The position numbers and the translations under genes were made by a program. From NCBI GenBank assembly GCA_036260375.1, contig DASZZZ010000070.1:1-17931 (forward strand): a stretch of 17,931 nucleotides of DNA. The letters run 5' to 3'. Below are positions 13,058 through 17,931 of this stretch, one piece after another. The DNA is from DASZZZ01 sp036260375 (GTDB lineage Bacteria > Actinomycetota > CADDZG01 > WHSQ01). The stretch's first letter is position 1, and each line of letters begins with the position of its first letter. The notes beneath the pieces are model-generated. The model saw nothing but the letters and a program-made list of their open reading frames with translations. It did not search any database and had not been told where the DNA came from.

Positions 13058-13884
13058 TGGCGGTCGGGGAGCGACGCCGCCGGCTGCGTCGCTGGTCGCT
13101 GCGGCGTCGCAAGCGCACGCGCGCCGCCGTCATGACGGTCGTCGAGCACCTCGACGAGCTGCGGCGCCGGCTGATCCTCTCGGCCGTCGCATTCGTGCTG
13201 TTCGCGACCGTCGCGTTCTTCTTCTTCGACGAGTTCAGCGACTTCCTGCTGCGGCCGCTGTGCGGCCTGCCGCGCGAGCAGCTCGGCCCCAACGGGTGCC
13301 GGCTCGTGATCGGACATCCGATCGAGGGCTTCACGGTGCGGCTCAAGGTGAGCGCGATGGGCGGGCTCGTGGCGGCGTCGCCGGTGTGGCTGTACCACCT
13401 GTGGGCGTTCGTCGTCCCGGCGCTGACGCCGTCGGAGAAGCGCTACGCGCTACCGTTCGTGACGACGTCGGTGACCCTTTTCGCGATCGGCGCGACGTTC
13501 GCGTACCTCACGCTTCAGACCGGGCTGCGGTTCCTGTTCGCGCTCGGCGGCGACAACTTCGTGCCGTTCCTGCGGGCGCAGGAGTACCTCGACTTCGTCG
13601 GGCTCGTGCTCGTCGCGTTCGGAGTGACGTTCGAGCTGCCCCTGATCCTGTTCTTCCTGGGCCTCGCCGGAGCGGTCTCGGTGGACCAGCTCCGGCGAGG
13701 CCGCAGAATCGCAGCCGTGTCGATCACCGCGCTCGCCGCCGTCGTGACGCCGAGCCAGGACCCCTACACGATGCTCGTGATGGCGGTGCCCTTGTACGTG
13801 CTGTACGAGGCGACGATCGCCCTCCTGGCGCTGGTGATCAGGAGACGCAACCGCCGCCCCGCGCAGCCTTCTGCTACTCGATGA
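13057..13884 (+). CDS. tatC: Twin-arginine translocase receptor subunit TatC
   Basis: A 275-residue integral membrane protein that binds twin-arginine signal peptides and recruits TatA. The family start motif VEHLDELRRRL is at about residues 29-39, followed by six membrane segments. Conserved features include PIEGFTVRLKVS, the periplasmic-loop to TM3 PALTPSEKRY region, FGVTFELPLILFFL with the conserved Glu, and AVVTPSQDPYTML. The ATG at 13057 overlaps the tatA/B stop (TGATG) and gives an unusually basic N-terminal extension of 25 residues. A second in-frame ATG at 13132 would give the more typical length but has no ribosome binding site. The last 11 bp overlap the 3' end of the convergent minus-strand gene. 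Confidence 0.95.
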   Translation: MAVGERRRRLRRWSLRRRKRTRAAVMTVVEHLDELRRRLILSAVAFVLFATVAFFFFDEFSDFLLRPLCGLPREQLGPNGCRLVIGHPIEGFTVRLKVSAMGGLVAASPVWLYHLWAFVVPALTPSEKRYALPFVTTSVTLFAIGATFAYLTLQTGLRFLFALGGDNFVPFLRAQEYLDFVGLVLVAFGVTFELPLILFFLGLAGAVSVDQLRRGRRIAAVSITALAAVVTPSQDPYTMLVMAVPLYVLYEATIALLALVIRRRNRRPAQPSATR

Positions 13885-15079
13885 CGTCCTCGGCGGCGCC
13901 GAGCGACACGAAGTCGGCGGCGTCGTTGCTCCACTCGTAGATCCAGATGTCACGCAGCGGCTCGGCCTCGAACTCGCCGTTGTCGGCCCACGTGTAGGTC
14001 TTCGCGATGCCCTCGAGTCCCTCGGCGTTGTCGAAGTACTCGACGACGTGCTGGCGCACCTCCTCGATGTCCTCGTCGCCGTTGAGCTCGCGCAGCGCGT
14101 CGATGATGAACGTCGTGACGTCGTACATGTCGGCCGCAAACGTGCCCGGCGGGCGCCCGTACGCGTCCTCCATGCCCTGCGCGAAGTCCGCCGCGGGCTC
14201 GAGCTTGAGCGGGTCGACGCACGGGCACGTCACGACCGCGCCCTCGGCGCCCTCGCCGGCGAGCTCGCCGAACGACGGGTCCTTGGCGCCGTCGTCGGAC
14301 ACGAACTGCGCGTCGACGCCCGCCTGCTGCAGCTGCTTGAGCAGGGGACCGGCCTGCGGCGTGTAGCCGCCGTAGTAGACGACGTCGGGGTCGTAGTCCT
14401 TGATCTCGGACACGACGCTCGAGTAGTCGGTCTCCTCCGGGCTGATGATGTACGGCCCGTCCGCGAGGTCGCCGAGCTCGTTGAGGACGGTCTCGGCGAG
14501 GCCCTTGGAGTAGTCCTGGTTGTCGTGCACGACCGCGACGCGCTGCGGATTCAGCGCGCCGGTGATGTAGTCGGCCGCCACCGGGCCCTGGACGCCGTCG
14601 CTGGCCACGGCGCGGAACCACGTCTCGAACTCCTGCTCGTCGATCGTGTCGTTCGTGCCGGTGCCCGTCATGAGCACGCCGGCCTCGGCGAAGAACTGGC
14701 CGGTGGCGAGCGTCTCGCCGGAGAAGTACGGGCCCGCGACCGCGACGAGCTCCTCGTCCTCGATCAGGCCCTGCGCCAGCTGCGGCGCCTGCTCGGGGTT
14801 GCCCTGGCTGTCCTCGGCGCGCAGCTCGAGCGTGCACGGGACGTCGCCGGCCTCGTTCGCCTCGTCCACGGCGTACTCGACGCCGTCCTTGATCGGCGCC
14901 CCCAGCGTTGCGAAGTCACCGGACAGCGCGCCCATCGTCCCGATGACCCAGGTGCAGTCCTGCTCGCCCTGTCCGACGTCGCCGCCGTCGTCGCCGCCGC
15001 CGTCGTCGTCGCCGCCGCACGCCGCGCCGACCAGCGCGACGACGGCGAGCGCCGCGAGCATCGTCTTCGGTCCTCTCAC
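13874..15079 (-). CDS. Branched-chain amino acid-type ABC transporter substrate-binding lipoprotein
   Basis: A 401-residue secreted lipoprotein of the periplasmic-binding-protein type I (LivJ/LivK-like) fold. The N-terminal signal VRGPKTMLAALAVVALVGAAC has a basic start, a hydrophobic core and a lipobox cysteine at residue 21. A Gly/Asp linker (GGDDDGGGDDGGD) tethers the domain to the membrane. Family blocks follow: WVIGTMGALSGDFATLG, KDGVEYAVDEANEAG, LRAEDSQGNPEQAPQLAQGLI, AVAGPYFSGETLATGQFFAEAGVLM, RVAVVHDNQDYSKGLAE and PDVVYYGGYTPQAGPLLKQL, and DMYDVTTFIIDAL near the end. GTG 15079 was chosen over ATG 15061 because it adds the basic n-region and has AGGGGGC before it. No permease or ATPase gene is in the window, so the substrate is open. 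It is an intruder in the proteasome-tat-helY order. Confidence 0.9.
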   Translation of the reverse strand: MRGPKTMLAALAVVALVGAACGGDDDGGGDDGGDVGQGEQDCTWVIGTMGALSGDFATLGAPIKDGVEYAVDEANEAGDVPCTLELRAEDSQGNPEQAPQLAQGLIEDEELVAVAGPYFSGETLATGQFFAEAGVLMTGTGTNDTIDEQEFETWFRAVASDGVQGPVAADYITGALNPQRVAVVHDNQDYSKGLAETVLNELGDLADGPYIISPEETDYSSVVSEIKDYDPDVVYYGGYTPQAGPLLKQLQQAGVDAQFVSDDGAKDPSFGELAGEGAEGAVVTCPCVDPLKLEPAADFAQGMEDAYGRPPGTFAADMYDVTTFIIDALRELNGDEDIEEVRQHVVEYFDNAEGLEGIAKTYTWADNGEFEAEPLRDIWIYEWSNDAADFVSLGAAEDVIE

Positions 15080-15098
15080 GTTGCCCCCTGCTCCCCGG

Positions 15099-15116
15099 GC
15101 CGGAGACGTCTCCGGC
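15099..15116. repeat. 18-bp perfect palindrome upstream of the lipoprotein gene
   Basis: GCCGGAGACGTCTCCGGC is its own reverse complement. It lies 20 bp before the GTG of the minus-strand lipoprotein gene, between its likely transcription start and its Shine-Dalgarno. It could be an operator for a dimeric regulator or a leader hairpin. Confidence 0.7.
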
Positions 15117-15135
15117 GTTCGATTACGACAGGACT

Positions 15136-15141
15136 CGTATA
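15136..15141 (-). promoter_or_regulatory. -10 candidate for the lipoprotein gene
   Basis: TATACG reads on the minus strand from 15141 to 15136, placing transcription start near 15129 and leaving a leader of about 50 nt that includes the 18-bp palindrome. No clear -35 is visible. Confidence 0.35.
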
Positions 15142-15213
15142 CACCGGGGGGGACGACCGAACAAGGGACTTGTCGGGCACCTCGGCGCTCGCCGGGACGT
15201 CCGTCGTGCCCGG

Positions 15214-15219
15214 TATAGT
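15214..15219 (+). promoter_or_regulatory. -10 element of the gene at 15228
   Basis: TATAGT is a strong -10 match, ending 8 nt before the ATG at 15228. There is no Shine-Dalgarno, so transcription would begin at or within 1-2 nt of the start codon, again near-leaderless. It is divergent from the lipoprotein gene; the gap is 148 bp. Confidence 0.5.
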
Positions 15220-15227
15220 CCGTTCCC

Positions 15228-16076
15228 ATGGCGATCAAGGGCAAGAAGAAGTCGGGCGCGCGCGGCAGCCAGGCCCGCCGCCGGCCGTCGTCCGCGCCGC
15301 GTCCCGTGGCCGCGGTCCGCCACCGCGAGCCGTGGCATCGGACCGCCACCGGACGCGTCGCCGCCGCCCTCGTCGTCCTCCTGCTGTTCGGCGTCGTCGC
15401 CGCCGTGCTGGCGGCGCAGGCGGCCGACCGCGACCGCGTCGCGGCGCGCCAGGAGCGCGTCGACGCGTTCACCGACCGCTTCCGCGCCCTGATGGAGGGT
15501 CTGCGCACGCCCGCGGGCGGCATGGCGTCCGCGCCCGCCGGCGTCGGGGCGCCGGGCGTCGACGAGCTCGCCGACGACTCGCAGCAGTGGCTGACGGACC
15601 TCGGCGGCGCCCAGGGCCAGATGGCGCGCCTGCCGGTAGTCGGCGGCACCGAGACGGCGCAGGACGTCCTCGGGCAGGCGATCGCGGCCTACATGTCCGC
15701 GGCCAAGGCGTACGCGCTCGTGCCCGACCTCGACGACGACGCGCAGGAGCAGCAGCTGATCGTCGCGTCCGAGGCCCGCAACGTCGGCAGCGCCCTGCTG
15801 TCGACCGCGATAACGGAGCTCGACCGCGTCCGGGAGGCGTCCGACCTCGACGCGTCCGGCATCCCGGTCCCGGGCAGCGACGCGCCGGCGGCGCCGACCC
15901 AGCCCGAGGCGACGCCGACGGACGGCGCGGGGGGCGAAGGTGGCGACGGCGACGACGGCGGTGGGCGGAAGCGCGGCGACGACGGCGGCTCGAAGGGCGA
16001 CGGCGACGACGGCGGGCTGAAGGGCGACGACGGCCGCCGGGCGAAGCGCGACGACGGCGGCGGCGGAGACGACTAG
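15228..16076 (+). CDS. Single-pass membrane protein with charged Gly/Asp/Lys repeat tail, function unknown
   Basis: 282 residues. Residues 1-42 are strongly basic (MAIKGKKKSGARGSQARRR start). One membrane span covers about residues 43-66 (VAAALVVLLLFGVVAAVLAA), with the positive side inside, so the rest should be extracytoplasmic. Residues 67-205 are alpha-helical, with ARQERVDAFTDRFRALMEGL and DVLGQAIAAYMSAAKAYALV. From about 234 to the end the sequence is low complexity: DDGG units separated by K/R residues (GDDGGSK, GDGDDGGLK, KRDDGGGGDD). I do not recognise a family. In mycobacteria a low-complexity membrane protein gene (Rv2091c) is also next to helY, but on the other side; homology is not claimed. 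The ATG has a TATAGT -10 just upstream. Confidence 0.85.
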   Translation: MAIKGKKKSGARGSQARRRPSSAPRPVAAVRHREPWHRTATGRVAAALVVLLLFGVVAAVLAAQAADRDRVAARQERVDAFTDRFRALMEGLRTPAGGMASAPAGVGAPGVDELADDSQQWLTDLGGAQGQMARLPVVGGTETAQDVLGQAIAAYMSAAKAYALVPDLDDDAQEQQLIVASEARNVGSALLSTAITELDRVREASDLDASGIPVPGSDAPAAPTQPEATPTDGAGGEGGDGDDGGGRKRGDDGGSKGDGDDGGLKGDDGRRAKRDDGGGGDD

Positions 16077-16080
16077 CCGT

Positions 16081-17931
16081 CCGCGGCGCGCGCCGCGCGC
16101 CGCCGAGTTCGAGCGCGCCTACGGGTTCGAGTTCGACGAGTTCCAGCGGCGTGCGTGCGCCGCGCTCGAGGACGGCTCGTCGGTGCTCGTCGCGGCCCCC
16201 ACGGGCGCCGGCAAGACCGTCGTCGGCGAGTTCGCCGCGTGGCTCGCGCTGCGCGGCGGCGGCAAGACCTTCTACACGACGCCGATCAAGGCGCTGTCGA
16301 ACCAGAAGTACGGCGACTTCGTCGCGCTGCACGGCGCGTCGAACGTCGGGCTGCTGACGGGCGACAACTCCGTGAACGGCGACGCGCCCGTCGTCGTGAT
16401 GACGACCGAGGTCCTGCGCAACATGATCTACGAGGACTCGCCGACGCTCGACGGGCTCCACTACGTCGTCCTCGACGAGGTCCACTACCTCCAGGACCGT
16501 TACCGCGGCGCGGTGTGGGAGGAGATCCTCATCCATCTCCCGGTCGACGTCCTCACCGTGTCGCTGTCGGCCACGGTGTCGAACGCCGAGGAGTTCGCCG
16601 AGTGGCTGCAGGCGTTGCGCGGCCGCGTCGAGATCGTCATCGAGGAGCGGCGTCCCGTCGAGCTGCGCCACTGGTACTTCGCGTCCGACGACTTGATGCC
16701 GATGTTCGTTCGCATCGCGTCGGGCGAGCTCGTGCCGAACCCGCAGGGCGTCGAGATCGACCGCCGGCGGAGGCGCGGGGGGCCGAACCGTCCGCAGCGC
16801 GGCGGGCGCCGTCCCAGCGTCAACCGGCCGCGCATCCCGTTCCGCACCGACGTCGTCGACCGCCTGCGCGCCGAGCGCATGCTGCCGGCGATCTACTTCA
16901 TCTTCTCTCGCCGCGGCTGCGACGACGCCGTGCGCCAGTGCACGCGCGAGCACCTCCGGCTCACGACGCCGGACGAGCGCGCGCGGATCACGGCCTACGC
17001 CGACGCGCGCGTCGCCGACCTCGACCCCGCGGAGCTCGACGTCCTCGGCTACGCCGAGTGGCTGGCGGGGCTCGCCGACGGCATCGCGGCGCACCACGCG
17101 GGGATGATCCCGCCGTTCAAGGAGACGGTCGAGGAGCTGTTCGTGCGCAACCTCGTCAAGGTCGTGTTCGCGACCGAGACGCTGTCGCTCGGCATCAACA
17201 TGCCGGCGCGCAGCGTCGTCATCGAGAGCCTGACGAAGTTCACCGGCGAGAAGCACGAGCTCATGACGCCGGGCGAGTACACGCAGCTCGCGGGCCGCGC
17301 GGGACGTCGCGGCATCGACGAGGTCGGGCACTCCGTCGTGCTGCTGCAGCGCTACACGCCGTTCGAGACGATCTCGCGCCTCGCCTCGACGCGCACGTAC
17401 CCGCTGCGGTCGTCGTTCACGCCGTCGTACAACATGACCGTGAACCTCGTGCGCAACTACGAGCGCGCGGAGGCGGAGCACCTCGTGAACTCGTCGTTCG
17501 CGCAGTTCCAGGCCGACCGCGCCGTCGTCGAGCTCGAGCGCACGCGCGACCGGTCCGAGGCCTACCTCGCCAGCTACCGCGACCGCATGCAGTGCGAGCG
17601 CGGCGACTTCGGCGAGTACCACGCGCTCGTGGCGCGCCGGCAGCGCCTCGAGGAGCGCCGGCCGGTCGACCTGCGCCACTGGTACTTCGCGTCGGACGAG
17701 CTCATGCCGATGTTCGTGCGCACCGCGTCGGGCGAGCTGGCCCCCAACCCGCAGGGCGTCGAGATCGACCGGCGGCGCCGGCGCGGGGGGCCCAACCGGC
17801 CGCAGCGCGGCGGGCGCCGCCCCGCGGCCAACCGCCCGCGCATCCCGTTCCGGAGCGACGTCGTCGAGCGACTGCGCGCCGAGCGCATGCTGCCGGCGAT
17901 CTACTTCATCTTCTCGCGCCGCGGCTGCGAC
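16081..17931 (+). CDS. helY: Ski2/HelY-type DEAD/DEAH-box helicase, start unresolved, runs off the window end
   Basis: An ATP-dependent superfamily 2 helicase of the HelY/Ski2 group, which normally follows tatC in actinobacteria. Motifs: a Q-motif-like FEFDEFQRRA at 16126-16155, Walker A APTGAGKT at 16195-16218, TPIKALSNQK, motif II DEVH at 16474-16485, motif III SAT at 16567-16575, IYFIFSRRGC near 16890, HHAGMIPPFK, ETLSLGINMPAR, and motif VI QLAGRAGRRG at 17284-17313. A basic RRRRRGGPNRPQRGGRR insert lies near 16770. Two oddities: between the in-frame stop at 16018-16020 and GTG 16183 there is no NTG or ATN start codon, and GTG 16183 would delete the Q-motif. Also, from 17650 the frame re-enters a second copy of the segment at 16642-16923. 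The HelY C-terminal region is not seen. The start coordinate given is only the first codons resembling family sequence. Confidence 0.85.
16642..16923 (+). repeat. Intragenic repeat copy A in helY
   Basis: 282 bp (94 codons) running from EERRPVELRHWYF through the basic insert to IYFIFSRRGCD. It is in its natural place, linking the first helicase domain to the second. Its partner is at 17650-17931, 1008 bp downstream, in the same frame and with no indels. Confidence 0.9.
17650..17931 (+). repeat. Intragenic repeat copy B in helY, ending at the window end
   Basis: By my hand count about 30 of 282 bases and 8 of 94 residues differ from copy A (roughly 89% DNA and 91% protein identity); most changes are at third codon positions. 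The left junction shares a 10-bp microhomology (TCGAGGAGCG) with copy A, and nothing upstream of it is similar. Copy B stops only because the window stops. Confidence 0.9.

Noticed and set aside
14048..16357. Long plus-strand frame crossing the lipoprotein gene, the membrane protein and helY
   Set aside because: It covers three genes that each have strong family or signal features in other frames; its product is low-complexity Arg/Val/Ala.
17080..17097. An ADGIA sequence in helY resembling the TatA/B motif
   Set aside because: It belongs to the conserved Ski2-type GIAAHHAGM block and lacks the preceding Thr, so the match is coincidental.
15469..17679. 736-codon minus-strand frame opposite helY
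   Set aside because: Antisense of a helicase with all its motifs on the plus strand; the product is Arg/Leu/Val-rich with no motif.

Overview
This GC-rich window carries the conserved pupylation-proteasome locus of an actinobacterium (Actinomycetota). Pup, its depupylase/deamidase Dop, its ligase PafA, the ring ATPase ARC (Mpa) and the 20S subunits PrcB and PrcA are all present. They are followed by pafB-pafC, a tatA/B-tatC pair and a HelY-type helicase, the order familiar from Mycobacterium and its relatives. The extra genes (a TtuB/TtuA pair, a DUF3866 gene, an ABC solute-binding lipoprotein between tatC and helY) argue against Mycobacterium itself and suggest a deeper-branching lineage; I cannot name the class from sequence alone.

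Layout: 1-165 is the tail of a PDZ (HtrA-like) protease. 209-2213 is a tightly overlapping three-gene unit of a ubiquitin-like sulfur carrier (TtuB-like), a TtuA-type tRNA thiolase and TrmI (m1A58 methyltransferase), which I read as a tRNA T-loop modification module. 2247-7349 is arc, dop, pup, prcB, prcA. At 7354-7566 a 70-residue proline/acid-rich protein ending in Gly-Gly is encoded on the minus strand, convergent with prcA and divergent from pafA. 7660-12057 is pafA, a DUF3866 gene, pafB and pafC. 12187-13884 is a zinc-ribbon protein, TatA/B and TatC. 13874-15079 (minus strand) is a branched-chain-amino-acid-type solute-binding lipoprotein. 15228-16076 is a single-pass membrane protein with a charged repetitive tail. 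From about 16081 to the window end is a Ski2/HelY helicase with two anomalies: no recognisable start codon, and a 282-bp internal segment that reappears 1008 bp later, exactly at the window end.

How it works together: Dop deamidates the C-terminal Gln of Pup, PafA ligates Pup to target lysines, ARC binds Pup through its coiled coils and threads the substrate into the PrcBA core, and Dop removes or recycles Pup. PafB/PafC are WYL-domain transcription activators. The upstream tRNA module also uses a ubiquitin-fold protein, but for sulfur transfer, so two different small-protein conjugation or carrier systems lie side by side.

A regulatory pattern runs through the window: five genes (ttuB-like, dop, pafA, pafB, tatA/B) have a TA-N3-T hexamer whose last base lies exactly 6 nt before the ATG, with no Shine-Dalgarno sequence. 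This is what leaderless transcription should look like. pup, by contrast, has a leader with a Shine-Dalgarno sequence. All intergenic gaps are shorter than 150 bp. I saw no RNA genes, insertion sequences, CRISPR arrays or prophage genes.
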